Shown here in pieces: positions 21,082 through 33,001 of a stretch of DNA of 64,000 nucleotides (positions are counted from its first letter, which is position 1; every line of letters starts with the position of its first letter). The stretch lies in the NCBI GenBank assembly GCA_948150685.1, contig OX411307.1, positions 66,206,376-66,270,375 of the forward strand, read 5' to 3'. The translations under genes were made by a program, and so were the position numbers. This stretch comes from Rhaphigaster nebulosa. Its lineage: Eukaryota > Arthropoda > Insecta > Hemiptera > Pentatomidae. The notes beneath the pieces were generated by a model. It had not been told where the DNA came from, made no database searches, and saw nothing but the letters and a program-made list of their open reading frames with translations.

Positions 21082-22300
21082 CGCAACGCTTCAGCATCAG
21101 TCCAACCCTCATCCATTCCTTTCTTAAATGCGAATGGTGTTCGATGTAACTCTTATGTTATTCAAGTTATTTATTTTAGAAGAACCTTATTTCTCCATAC
21201 TTCAATATTTTAGGAGAACTACGAATACGGGACAATGGTACCGACGAAAAAAAAAATTTTGGAAAAAGTTTTTTTTTTTGTGCTCATAGGACTTGAACCC
21301 GAGTAAAGTTAATGAGATCAAGTAAACTCTTTCAATCGTTAACTAGAATTCCTCTACGTAACAGTATATTTTCGGCAACGTGATTGATCTGAGAATTCTT
21401 TTCGAAAACGTGGTCGACTGAGAAATCAAATATTCAAGAAGAAAGAATGAGAATCTATCAGATTGTTAAGACCATATAAAACCTAACATCAGCATAACGC
21501 GCACCTGTTACCCCTGACCACAGCCAGGTTTTATTTTCTTCAGATCCGTAGAGGTTTTCTCATAAAACAGATTTTCATGAAATGCGATATAACATTACGA
21601 ATATCTAGTAAAGGTTAATCGTTTGTCATTCATGGAATGTTTATAGGTACACCCCTGAGGTGAAGATTACAGGATGTGGAGCGATTAGGACTGAAATGAA
21701 GATCAGTTGAGACCGACTGATTTTGTAACTGATTCCATAAATGAAATGCAATGTGATTACAAATTCTGAAATAAGGGATTCTAGTATGCCTTCGGCTGAA
21801 AGCATTACAACTTTATAATGCTAACGAACAAGGCAACCGATTCAGTATGCCATGATTTTTTTCAAATATATCGATCCAATATTAGTTAATTTAGCAGTCT
21901 GATAAAATGTACTTAAAAATCCTACATTAATTATTTTGAATATACCACAGGACTCTTGTGAAACATACGAGTGCAAATGCTATGGAAATGATGTAACGGT
22001 TAAAATTAACCCAATATGAGGTTGGAACGGTTACAATCCTAACTTTTAAAAGTTCTAGCTCATAAGATTCTACCTTAAATATGTAACGTAGAAGGGCAAT
22101 ATTCGAATAAAAAAGACGGAATTATATTGAAATCCAATCACTCCAACCATGTATTATTATTGAATATAGTTTATCTATATTAACAATTTATGATTATAAT
22201 TATTTTACTGAGTTTAGAGGTTGCAAATGAATTATACCAGATTTTAGAACTAATACAATTTGTGATAAGGCATTTATTTATTCTAAAATGAGATCTTTAT
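21082..22300. other. No gene recognised
   Basis: Shares the word AATCCAATCACTCCAACC at 22131-22149 with 58.92 kb (see findings). A tRNA box-B-like word on the minus strand near 21290 is listed among the rejected observations. Confidence 0.4.
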
Positions 22301-23116
22301 TTATGGACTCAAGTGGAGGAGTATACCAGTATACTTGTAAGAGTATACTTTGATATGGATCCTGCGGAGAACTCTTCTCTCCCGTACCACCATTTTCCTT
22401 TCAGAGGCCTTAGATAGCACCCAGGTCTCAGAACCATAGGTGGTGACGGGTCTGATGACTTTCTCATACACCATGACCTTGATCCTGTGAGACAGGGCTC
22501 TATAATTAAGTATTTTTCGCAAGGCATAGCAGCATCTATTCCCCGCGGTCATCCTTGGTTTCAGTTCCTCCATCATTTCATTATTTCCTGTAATTATCGC
22601 ACCCAGATACTTAAAGATTTTAACTGCTTTCAGGTTGTGGTTTCCTATCTTGATATATTCCTCTGCTCCGCCCGGTTTTCTTGAAGTTAACACGTAAACA
22701 GTCTTCTGCTCATTGATTAACAGCCATAGTTCTTTTGCCGCCATTTAGAATTCTTCAAAAACGTCTGCTAACGCTGTTTTATTTTTTGCCGCTATTACAA
22801 CATCGTCAGCATAGGGCAGATGCTGTGTCATCCGGTTATAAATAGTACCACCAGGATAGGTCCGTATTGCTCTGATTGCATATTCTAAGGCAATATTAAA
22901 CAAACTAGGAGATAATGGATCCCCTTGCCTAAGCCCATCTCTGGCCTCGAAATCCTCCGACAACAGGCCATTCATCTTTACTATGGATCTATTACAGTTT
23001 AGGGTCACTCTTATCAAATCAATTAGCTTTTTTGGGATTCCTAGTTTCAGCATCACCTTCATTAATTCTTTCCTGTTTATACTTTTATATGCCTGTTTAA
23101 AATCAATAAAATTAAA
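22301..23116 (-). pseudogene. Non-LTR reverse transcriptase fragment with YADD box
   Basis: Minus strand. Starts in the palm with FIDFKQAYKSINRKEL (about 23115-23068), runs through LRQGDPLSPSLFNIALEYAI and the catalytic HLPYADDVVIAA. It then meets one in-frame TAA (22745-22747) and continues in the same frame with KIFKYLGAIIT and VTTYGSETWVLSKASERK. Similarity ends at about 22350 (RRVLRRIH). Upstream endonuclease and the extreme C-terminus are missing. Apart from the stop codon the frame is intact over about 250 codons, so decay is modest. Motifs place it in the same broad RTE-like group as the fragments at 0.2, 39.2 and 50.4 kb, and it probably shares a family with the last. Confidence 0.9.
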
Positions 23117-24959
23117 TGAAAGATAATTAAAATATATTTAGTAATACTGAAAGAATTAAAAAGAAAAAAGAACCCACAATAAATATAACCATGCTGAGTT
23201 ATAGAAAGCAAATACATTCTACAGCTAATAAACATTCTACGAATAATAAACCATAACCCCCTAATTTCAATAAAATAGGTTATACAATTATAAATAAAAA
23301 ACGCAAGAGGCAGATAAAATATAAACAAGCAAATAATAACCATCTGGAATTCGTTCAGGCTGATATCCCCACTCAAGGATTAAAAAAAAGGGTGAAATTA
23401 ATGATCTTTCAAAAGAAAGGTATATATTAAATATATAATAACAAAGAAAGTTATCGTCAATGGCCGCCTTAAAAGAATTGGCATTTGAAGTACAGACCGT
23501 GCCAAAAACATTAGCCGACCTGCCAATAGGCCACGCCCAGCAGTAGCTCTGCGGAACATTTACCCATTTTTATTTTTACAAAAAATTAGAACAAAATATT
23601 ATCAAGATAGATACAAAATCTCTTTTCAAACAGAAATTCAAATTGAAAACGGCTGTAAGGTTAAAGAGTGAACAGGAAACTAAAATAAACAACCTTCTAA
23701 GAAATTAGTATTGGATTTCATTTTTTCTCTGCATTATTGTTATAATAATCATATATAATATATTGTAGGTCCCAATTCTTTTTAGAAGTTTTGACTTTTA
23801 ATTACTTGAAATTTGTATTAAAATAAATATTTATTTTTACCAAGATATCCAAATTTATTCAAAAGTAAGGATAAATATATCAATATAAATGTTTTTTATT
23901 GAATCTAAATACACTAATTCAGAAAAATATTTGGGAGGTAATCCAAAATAAATATTTCATGCTATTATAACTTATATGTATCATAACTTTATAATATATA
24001 GCTATAATCTACCTATATATTGTACTCATTCACATTAAAAAAAAAATTAATGTAAATTCTGAATAAATTATTGAATTATTTTAATTTTTTTATAATAGAT
24101 CATTAGCTACTTACTAGAATAGGTAGCTCAAACTTGAGTACGAATCCCCAAATGCTAAAAATGTAGATCCCCGCCATCATGAGAACTGATAATATATCTA
24201 CTGATTCACCCTTTTGTTGTAACTTTGTTATAAAATAAAATTTCTCTTAGTTATATAAGTTATATAATGAATTGTTAGAAATTTGTAGAATGTAATTTTT
24301 ATAAAATAAGTCTTTTGTTATATAATGTGGACCCAGCTTTAGACAAAATGTACAGTAGATAATTTTTTAATATAAATCAATAAGCGAAGTCACATAGTTT
24401 CTTAACAGCATCGATTTGAAAAAAAAAAAACAAAAAAAAACTGTAATATAAAGCACGAAACTATAAAAAATTATAATAATCAATACACAGTAATTGAACA
24501 GTTATGTTCAAAAGTGCCTAATTTACTCGATCTTGCCACTCAAGTATGTTGAATATAATTTACGATTTTTGCATATATATAAAAAAGTATACCTGATCAA
24601 ATTAAAAAATCACATTCACAATTCATAGCAATATTTATCCTATATTAAAAAAAAAAAAAATAAAATTAATTATTTACTGGTACAGCAGGTCATTGGTTAA
24701 CATTTTTTAACTATCCAATATGGGTAATATGTCAGTACAAAAATTAGACTAAATCACAAAAATTTATTATATCGCAACCGACAAATTATCACTAACACAG
24801 GCAAGGTTGATTCATCATTTTATCTGATATATGCGTCCAGCGACTGAAATATAATGGACAATATGTATAAAATAGCAGGCACCTAGGTCTGAGGGTTTTA
24901 TTATTTAAACATGAATGCAAATAAAGATTATATTTTATAAGTGATTAATATATATTTTT
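23117..24959. other. AT-rich DNA, nothing recognised
   Basis: The 23077-23376 minus-strand frame is hydrophobic and low-complexity; no domain is recognisable. Confidence 0.45.
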
Positions 24960-26124
24960 TTAATACTTCAAAGTTTGTTATCCCTTCTATGATCAATGCT
25001 GTATGTATTCCATATAATCCGTTATATGTAGTCCCTACTTTATGGAGGTTTCTATTTATAATGTGTACTCCTTCAAAATCAAAATTATGTTTTTTATAAA
25101 TTATGTAATCAACATGTTGGGCGAAAGACTTATTTTTTTCCCCTTATTTTTGTTTTTTTTTTGTAATCCAGATAAACTGTTTTTATGTTGATAAATTACA
25201 TTGTTTTAATTTTTTTGAAATTTGTGCAATGTTTTTGGGGCAGTGAACGCGATTAATTTTGTATTGGTATTGTATCTGGCCTATTTAATTATCAATTTTA
25301 TCTTTAAGTTAAGTATGATAGTTTCACAATTCATTTGTTGTTTCAAAACCAAAATTTATTTCTTGCATGTCATTTCTTTAGCAAATTAATTTAATTTTCT
25401 CTAATAAACATTTGAAAGACGTATACAGATACAATTTTGAATTCGTCTTTTTACTTTAATCAGTATCTTTACTTTCTATAGAATTTTAGTAACTTTTTAT
25501 TTTATCTAAATTGTCTTAATCAATTGTTTAGGCTAAAATCAAAAGTTGATTTATTTCCTCAGTCTAATAGCTTTGTTGATAAAATGTTTAACATTTTCGA
25601 TTTTTTGATGAAAAGGATGTTGCGAAATGAAATTTAAAATTCTCTGGCTAATCGTATATTTTTTAGTCCAAAAAGTCAATAATTCGTTTTTCTCTAAAAA
25701 AAAATAAGAAATGCATTTCATTTTTATTCAAAATCATCAAAATAGCATAAATTAATTTGCAGGTTTAAGATTAATTGATCCTAGAGTTTTCTTTATTTGT
25801 TGATGAAAATACATCTCAGGATAAAGATGCTCGATTGACAAACTACTGAATTGTCCGAACTTTATACATTTTTAATTAAAAATAATTACTAATTAATTTT
25901 ATGCATTCTAAAAGCTATTATTTATTCTAAATATTATTATATGATTGATTATTCTCACATTCATTCATTAAGATTTAAGAAATTGCTTCCAGTAGAACAT
26001 TAGTAAATAAAGTATTCTATTTAAAGCAAAACTTATCAGTTTCCCCACCGAATCAATATGTTTGCTGTTATATAGAATATCTTTTAATTGCAGTGGATTT
26101 TTAATGTCATTTGTATTTTGGCTA

Positions 26125-26215
<91 letters not shown>

Positions 26216-26760
26216 GATTTCCCAAGTTTAGAAATTTTGTATGTAGGAGAATTTATGGGATTGAGGATGACTTGCAAAGGTTTGTCCATTTTATGAACTT
26301 TAACTAAGCCCATGTATTCTAGATGACTATACTGTATTAGGTATCAGTTTATATTTTCTTTATCATTTAAAATTTTGTGTTTACGTAATTTATTTATATG
26401 ATTAATTAATTTTTTTGTTATGTTACTGGTAGAATCTTTTCTAAAATATATTTATAAAGTAATATATTTCAGGATATTATTTTAAAATTTTTTTTTTTTA
26501 CTAAATTGTTGATTTGCCTCAGAATCTGATTTCTAATACAGATATTACTGTAATCAGTTTTTGGAATAATGTAAAAAAAAATTATCTGTGCTAAATTCTT
26601 TAGGAAAAGTATCGAGATAATCGCCTAAATTAAATAAATTAAAAATATTGATATTAGTAAGACTAATTATAAAAAATGTTTCATGCAAATTGAAGTGATT
26701 TTCAATTAATTCTGCATTAGTAGGTCCTTCTGATCTGCATGTCTTTATGGCCTAATTATT
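24960..26760 (-). pseudogene. Penelope-like element reverse transcriptase ORF, decayed
   Basis: Minus strand. The diagnostic PLE block YMGLVKVHKMDKPLQ, with NSPTYKISKLG following, lies at about 26313-26215 (compare GLPKxHK and SPTYxLS in PLE reverse transcriptases). An 84-base A tract (T on the coding strand) follows, then NPLQLKDILYNS and, after a frameshift, LFTNVLLEAI (about 26015-25985), matching the SLFTNVPL motif. A degenerate catalytic box, CYFDDF, is near 25750-25733. The C-terminal part reads QHVDYIIYKKHNFDFEGVHI near 25110-25050, matching the region after the GIY-YIG nuclease. Many stops and shifts separate the blocks. N-terminal limits beyond 26.4 kb are uncertain. This is probably the decayed coding part of a PLE, not necessarily the family of the ribozyme-bearing repeats. 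Confidence 0.7.
26127..26210. repeat. poly(A) tract, 84 A
   Basis: Interrupts the decayed PLE reverse transcriptase between two conserved motifs. May be the remnant tail of a retroposed insertion or an expanded lysine-rich run. Confidence 0.95.
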
Positions 26761-27570
26761 ATTAATTTTATTACTATTTTAAATTGAATGATATTATGGT
26801 TTGTTAATATGAAAACAATATGAAATTTTAATTTAACCTAATTTTTATTCTGTTCATATAAGTTTCTTTTATTAATCATGATAAAAATTTTGAACAAATA
26901 AAAAAATTGTTTTCCACTGCAATAAGGATATCCAAAATATGCTTTGAGAGACCATTTTTAACTTTATGTTTTCGTAAAGAATAGTCTAAACTAATTTAAA
27001 ATATATCTTTAGCAAAAATATAACATTATTAACCTGCTTATGGTTTGAATTAATATTTTTAATCAAATCGGTTAATAGCTGATTTACTATGCAATTTATT
27101 TTCATTTTCAGGAATAAAAAATATACATTTTACTAGAGGAAAAATGCATGTGAACACTTTTTTTTTTTGTAATTTAATCTTACTTTTAAATAATTGTACG
27201 CTTGGAAAAAAAAAAAAAATTAAGTTGAGGTAGGCTCGAGACGAAATGGACCGAATCAAATAAAGAAACAATATTTACAGAGGCTAATTTGATTATAGAC
27301 AATTCTCGCACCTGATTGGCTGAGATATCATCCCCCACCATTAAACCTAGAACATTCTCTTTCACTTAACAGCTATTTTTCAAGCGAATATTATCTTCAT
27401 AATCGGAGCTAACTTTTACAAATCCGCAGGTATTTTATTGTTATTAATGTAATTATTTATATAGATATTTAATTTTAAGTATTATTATAACTATTTTGAC
27501 TATTCAAGTCATTACTGTTTTTAACTAAACAGGTAAGTAAGATGATATTAATTGACAAGATATCCGACAT

Positions 27571-27573
<3 letters not shown>
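26761..27573. other. No gene assigned
   Basis: May include the N-terminal part of the decayed PLE ORF. An inverted CCAAT word (GATTGGCTGAG, near 27312) and splice-like sites (TTCACTTAACAG at 27376, CCGCAGGTATTT near 27425, AAACAGGTAAGT at 27526) could mark an untranslated exon for the candidate gene at 28.4 kb, but this is speculative. Confidence 0.3.

Positions 27574-27642
<69 letters not shown>
27574..27642. repeat. (TA)n microsatellite
   Basis: About 70 bases of pure TA. Confidence 0.95.
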
Positions 27643-27647
<5 letters not shown>

Positions 27648-27849
27648 TATTTTAGTAACTATTTTGATTATTATATGAATGTTTAAAATCAATTCAAATA
27701 CGTATATTTTCCTTCTGATCCTTAAAGTTTTAAATAGTAATAGCAATAAAATTAAATCATTTTTTACAAATAATCAATTTTACAGCAATAACTTTTTTTT
27801 CTATTCCAACACATTATATCAATAAAATCTCAATTTTTAAATAAAATGA

Positions 27850-28115
27850 TAGGGATGTGGATATCGAGAAAAAAATATCGACATATATCATATCGATAGT
27901 TTTTGAATATATCGAAATAGTAGTTCGATATATCGAAAATATATATCGATATTTCGAGCTTCAATATTTTTAATCATTTAAAGGATCTTTTAAAGAGGCA
28001 CATACATTTCGATATTTCTGAACCGATATCATTAATCTATTGTTTTTATGATATCGATATTTCTTTGTCGATAATATCACCATATCGATATTTTTAACTA
28101 TTATCAATAGCGATA
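27850..28115. promoter_or_regulatory. Cluster of ATCGATA-like motifs
   Basis: At least ten TATCGAT/ATCGATA words lie within about 260 bases. In Drosophila such words bind DREF and BEAF and mark housekeeping promoters and boundaries. The cluster lies 140 bases upstream of an ATG in fair context and of the candidate three-exon gene. Alternative reading: it begins TAGGGATGTGGATATCGA, like a hAT-type terminus, and the far side reads GACATCCAA, so it may be a MITE. I cannot separate the two. Confidence 0.4.
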
Positions 28116-28255
28116 TTTGGCTTTTGACATCCAATCACAAAAATACAGCCACTACAGATAGTAACCCAACACACCACAAGTTGTTATAACAATAACAACA
28201 ACACACCCAACCAAACCAGTGTTTTGCTGCTGGTTTCTAGTTCCTTATTCCCAAG

Positions 28256-28438
28256 ATGGACAATGAACGTACCTCCCCCCCCTCTGTTACTCCATCGGCC
28301 AACCGTTGTCTTGGCCTGTCGATTTTCCTATTGGCATATATGTTTTCTTCTAGAATTTTCTTTGTAATCTCATTGCCTTTCATTCAGCAACATGCCCCTC
28401 CTAGCGAAGCCTTTCAAACATTATACCAATATATCTGA
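28256..28438 (+). CDS. Small putative membrane peptide or upstream ORF
   Basis: ATG in a fair initiation context (CCCAAGATGG) opens 60 codons: a polar Ser/Pro-rich start, then one hydrophobic segment (LGLSIFLLAYMFSSRIFFVI, residues about 20-39) long enough to span a membrane, ending TGA at 28436-28438. It overlaps, in a different frame, the first exon of the candidate gene. It could be an upstream ORF of that transcript, an independent micropeptide or chance. No family recognised. Confidence 0.25.
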   Translation: MDNERTSPPSVTPSANRCLGLSIFLLAYMFSSRIFFVISLPFIQQHAPPSEAFQTLYQYI

Positions 28439-29522
28439 CGACATTTCTGTTATTAAACAGGTATAATAATATCTGTTAAAAAAAAAGAAGTTTCTTGTAT
28501 GTATTGTAACTAACGCACTTTTGTTCCCCAACTACAGGTACAGAGAAGGCAGAGATTTATTTACAGGTTCAGGTCAGCAATAAAACTCATTCTGCTCAGG
28601 CCAGAGTCGAACCGAAGCCGCTTTTCTGTCTCAGCAATGCTGAGGTACGGTCACAGTACGCTCTGCCACCAAGTCTTCAAATATCGTAAGTAAAAATCAA
28701 CGACATGAAAATGTTATGATAACCTTAAATTTGTAAATTCTTTAATTTACGGTAATTAGTATCACCAAATTGGGTTGTCAGATTTTGATTTTTTTATAAA
28801 GCACTTTTTAATGTTTTATAATTGTGTGGCTGCAAAAAAACCATTCATTGATTTTCACCGATAGTTAATTGGAATTATGCCTTGATACTGGATGTGCTAC
28901 GCATTAAACTAGGTCCCCACTGTTCGGATTTTGAGGAGTTCGACAAAATAATGAAGTCAAATTGTGTTTCAGTTATAAAACATGCCCATGCCCTATGCAG
29001 TACATAAATCATGCAGTAGCGTTCAGAAAAATAAAACACTTTATCACTAAAAACCTCCTAATATTCACCGTGCTCAGTTTAAACTATGAAATTAACTAAT
29101 TTGCTAATAGAGAATATCACACAATATCGAATGGGTGGTAACTGATGGTTAATTTACTGAGTATAGCCTATTCAATAATTAAGGGTCAATTGATTACTCT
29201 ATAAACCTTGCTAATACGTTATTAATTAAAGCATCAAAATTAATCAAAACCCTGTATAGTCACTGACTTCAATTATAACATTTTCTCCCATGTAACCTCA
29301 CCTAAAATGTGTTGTCCCCCATAGCATTAAACTGGTCATTTTACTGAATCGATATGAAGTCTTGCCAATAATGAATAATCATTATTTTTTAAGAGAGGTT
29401 ATAGTATCATTGAATGTGTGAAACATCAAGTAAATATATGTACATTTGTGTTTACAGGTTATTATGTCTTGGGGTATATGATTTCTCCATTTCCTGGTGA
29501 AACAATCCATCTAAATATTTGA
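28392..29522 (+). CDS. Candidate three-exon host gene, 93 codons, unknown function
   Basis: Exon 1 (28392-28460) starts MPLLAKPFKHYTNISDDI and ends AAACAG before GTATAA. A 77-base intron carries TAACTAAC and ends CCCCAACTACAG. Exon 2 (28538-28685) is open for 49 codons and ends AAATATC before GTAAGT. A 772-base intron ends TTTGTGTTTACAG. Exon 3 starts at 29458 and stops with TGA at 29520-29522. Phases (0, then 1) agree across both junctions, and only one frame passes through all three exons. The product would be basic (exon 2 has VQRRQRFIYRFRSAIK). No domain is recognised. The exon 1 frame is closed by a TAA about 27 bases upstream of the ATG, and the 28256 ORF overlaps it, so translation start and coding status are uncertain. 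The splice structure is better supported than the protein. Confidence 0.4.
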
Positions 29523-29722
29523 AATATGCACATGCCTATTTGTTAAATTTAAATTCAGTTGTTGAACAATTAATAACTATTGTTATATAGTTGCACAGAG
29601 CTAGCTGAAAAAATCCATTTCCATGCAATACAAGATACATAGAATTTATTATTCTTGTTCTTGATTAATATTTTCATACACAGCCATGGAGTCCAATACA
29701 CCCAACCTTACCTGCTGAACTA

Positions 29723-29729
<7 letters not shown>

Positions 29730-29781
<52 letters not shown>
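29730..29781. repeat. (TA)n microsatellite
   Basis: Pure TA run following a short GT stretch. Confidence 0.95.
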
Positions 29782-29784
<3 letters not shown>

Positions 29785-29871
29785 TTCATATAAATCATGT
29801 CGATAAAATATTTATAATTGATTTGAGATTTACCCTTGTACCATACAAATTTATTAAAACTTTCTACATTA

Positions 29872-29951
29872 AAAAAAACATAATTATTTTAGAGGTAAAT
29901 TAAAAAAATAGAAAAAAACATAATTATTTTAGAGGTAAATTAAAAAAATAG
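29872..29951. repeat. Tandem duplication, 40-bp unit x2
   Basis: Two adjacent copies of AACATAATTATTTTAGAGGT followed by AAATTAAAAAAATAG. Confidence 0.9.
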
Positions 29952-30655
29952 AAAACAACTTTTTTTTAGAAATAATATGATAATTAGACAATATAATCAA
30001 CTTATTTTGTTCTCTTGTATTTGTACTTGCGAGTAATTATCTATTTAAATTTTTGGAGAGTTCAATGAATAAGCGGCATGATATAATGGAGTTGCGGGTC
30101 AATTTGTATATTTTTTTTACATACTATACATGTTTGAATCTGACTGCATCATAGTTTTACCACTTCGCGTTTTTTTGTGTGTTTTTTTCAATTTTATACA
30201 CACTTGTTTTGAGCAGTATTTATTTAAAATGGTTGGATCTAGAACACAACTACTATGCATAAATAGGAAGGGATATAGCTGTGCATAAAAATGCTTGAAC
30301 ATCTTGGTGCACTAAACACTAATTTTTTCTATTCAACAATTACTTTATTTTATTAACAATAGAAATTGCAAGAAGAGTTCTGCCTCGCAATTAGTTTTGT
30401 ATTTTCTTTTACATAAAATCACTGAGAAGATGGAAAAAGTCTCAACTCATCAACTAATTGGCAATTACTCGGCACGATGAAGCATTTAAAACCGGTTTTC
30501 TATAATTTACGTCTCTGTGCTCTTCGAAAGGAACTCAAACAACGGGAGCAAAAGGACGCCGCGAAACTTTTTCAATTAATGTAAAATTCATTTTTTTGTT
30601 GTTTTTTTTTTTACCTAGTGTTGTAGTGGGAGTGGAGGGGAGGGGAGGGGTGTTT

Positions 30656-30865
30656 TGGAATAACTTTTCTTAATTAGGGCACATTCGAGACCGGTGGAAG
30701 CAGCCCCTATAAATAGTTCGCTTTGCTGTTTAATCCTAACAGATTAAGAGCCTATTGGCAGCGGTCAGATTGGAGGCCAACTCCTATCGCCTTTTGTATC
30801 CCTTCACAACTCCTATCGTTAATTTAGGCGCCTTCAATGGCCTACATTTGTAATGATTTTAATGA
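30656..30865. other. Higher-complexity non-coding island
   Basis: Stands out from AT-rich surroundings. Includes a TATA-like CCTATAAATAG at 30706-30716 and paired homeodomain-like words (TAATCCTAACAGATTA at 30734-30749, GTTAATTTAGG). No open frame. A conserved regulatory element or core promoter is a guess based on motifs only. Confidence 0.25.
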
Positions 30866-32500
30866 CAATGGCTTATTTTTTAAAACTCCATAAAAATTTA
30901 GTAAGAGAGCAGGAGGCTTTATTTCCAAACCATGCCCGCCAAATACATTGGGACTGCTATACACGCAGCATACTTATTAGTTTTTGTAAGATATAATAAC
31001 AAAACATTTTTTTTTTTTTGTTCAGTTAAACTTCAAATAATATATGTAGTATTATTATCACTACTAAATACTTTATATTACATCTGTTTTTTTTTCTTTT
31101 TTATATTTATATCTAAATCTCTCTATTGCTTTCTCATTTATCCTATATTTCTCTTTCTCTTTACAATTTTATGACATAATACAATTTATTTGTATAAAAC
31201 CAAAAGGAAAAAAACTAATCGAATGATAAAATTTCAATTCCGCAAAAACCTAAATAGGTAGATTACTATATTAAAAAAATAGATAAAAAAAAATAAAAAA
31301 GAAACTAAAGTAATAAACTACAAAAAAAAAAAATTGTTTCTTTTGTTACATATGTGACGTATTCGTAATCTTGAACACACAAAAAAAGCTGATTTTATTA
31401 TTTTAATTTAATAAATAAAAATATATGTAAATTTATCATTTCATATTTATAATTTAAGTATTAATCTGAGAAAAGGTACAGGTTATAGGAAAATGTAAGC
31501 GTTGTTCAAAAATAACTCCATGCGAGCCATCAGATTTATTTATTTTTTTTTTTAAGTCCATTTTTAATAAATTACAGTAAGCCGTAAGACAAATAGTATG
31601 AGTTACTACATGCATTGGATGGAATCCACTCACAGATGGATAATTATGAATCGGTATTCTATAAATATATATCATAGATACAAATTAAATTTTAAAAACA
31701 GTAGGAAAAAGTGAGAAAAAGCATACACAACAAAATAAACAATACTAGCTACAATAAAAATAATGATGAATGAAATAAAATAATAATACAATTTTAAAAA
31801 TAAATAAGAGCATGATAAGTTATTTTAAATAATACATAGAATGAAGTTTATTATAGAAAAATATAATAATAATAAAATTTTGTTTTTTTAATTGTTTCTG
31901 TTAATATACGAAATTAATATGGATATATCTAGACAATAGGAGTATAGAGGTATTTATAGTATGAAATGACTTATGTGCAATATTGTTATATAAATAATTC
32001 TGATTATTTTAATTATTGTATGATATTTGTAGAAAAAAATACCTTGAGAATGGGGGAGAACCCCGAAACGAAGGTGGTACTATGTAAAATATACCAATAA
32101 AGGAATATTGAGATATAAGAAAGAAATTATTCCACTAATACATCACTGGAGCGTATTTTCTTCCAAATTGGCTTCTGATTTTTATGATATATATTTATTA
32201 CTTACTATATTGAATTAATTAATATTTTTCGTTTATTTTATTTCACCTGTTTATCATACTTGTGTATTATCGTTTTGTATAGTTGTGAGAGTGTAATAAT
32301 AACCATCAGCGGTTTTTTACTCTTAAAACCAAAGAATAAAATATTTTTAATTATGGCACGAAAACTCACACACGAAGTCCGGTCTGAGAACACCCTCCTT
32401 CTCCCCCTTCTCGACATAAAACACTTTGGTACCTTCAAAGACTCGGGACAGGTTATTAAAAAAAAAAAAAAAAATAAAAAAAAAAAATACGCGTTAAGCT
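30866..32500. other. AT-rich DNA, nothing recognised
   Basis: Open frames here are T-rich or Lys/Phe homopolymer artefacts. Confidence 0.45.
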
Positions 32501-32948
32501 GCTCGTCCACTAGGACGGTAGAGAGGTGCGGGACGGAGAAAAAACGCTCTCGAAAATAATTTATTTAAGACGAAATAATATTTTTTACTTACCTAGAATC
32601 ATATTTCTCAAAACCTTTACGAACTAGAACAATCTGATATGGTTTATTATTTCGAGGAAACATTTGGCAATGACTTTAATTTAATTTATTATTATTCATT
32701 ATTATATTAATTTATTAATAACTAAGCAGTCTACCTTCTACCAATTCAGACATCATAAGACTAAAAAACTTATCGCATGAAAAAAATCTATCGAAATAGT
32801 GTATTGGTATATGTTTTGGATTAATACACTAACGATTTTATCTCTATCAATGCACTATCTCTAGTATTTTTTAGGCTGTTGAATTGAGGTGTGCTATGGC
32901 TGGTCTCCATTTATGCGACCTTGTGTTTCTTAATGTGTCCACACACGG

Positions 32949-33001
32949 TCAAGCATGCTTGAAAAGTATGCATGATAAACATTCTGTTCAAGCATGCTTG
33001 A
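32949..33001. repeat. Pair of perfect 14-bp palindromes
   Basis: TCAAGCATGCTTGA occurs at 32949-32962 and 32988-33001, start to start 39 bases; the outer GG and CC make the pair symmetrical. The flank GTGTCCACACACGG resembles hAT MITE ends. Alternatively these are dimeric transcription-factor sites. Confidence 0.6.

Larger units (their letters stand above)
29523..30655. other. No gene recognised; two short tandem arrays
   Basis: Contains a TA tract (29730-29781) and a 40-base unit repeated twice (about 29872-29951, AACATAATTATTTTAGAGGT core). Possible 3' untranslated sequence of the candidate gene at the start. Confidence 0.45.

Noticed and set aside
21285..21345. Box-B-like CGGGTTCAAGTCC on the minus strand with a weak box A
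   Set aside because: T-stem and acceptor stem do not pair; at most a very old tRNA-derived fragment.
26125..26313. Frame with a poly-Phe tail as a protein
   Set aside because: The poly-Phe is the 84-A tract read on the minus strand. Only the upstream PLE block is meaningful.
28575..28672. tRNA-like words (TGGCAGAGCG and GGTTCGACTC) on the minus strand
   Set aside because: Spacing is longer than normal and no stems fold. The stretch lies inside the well-bounded candidate exon 2.
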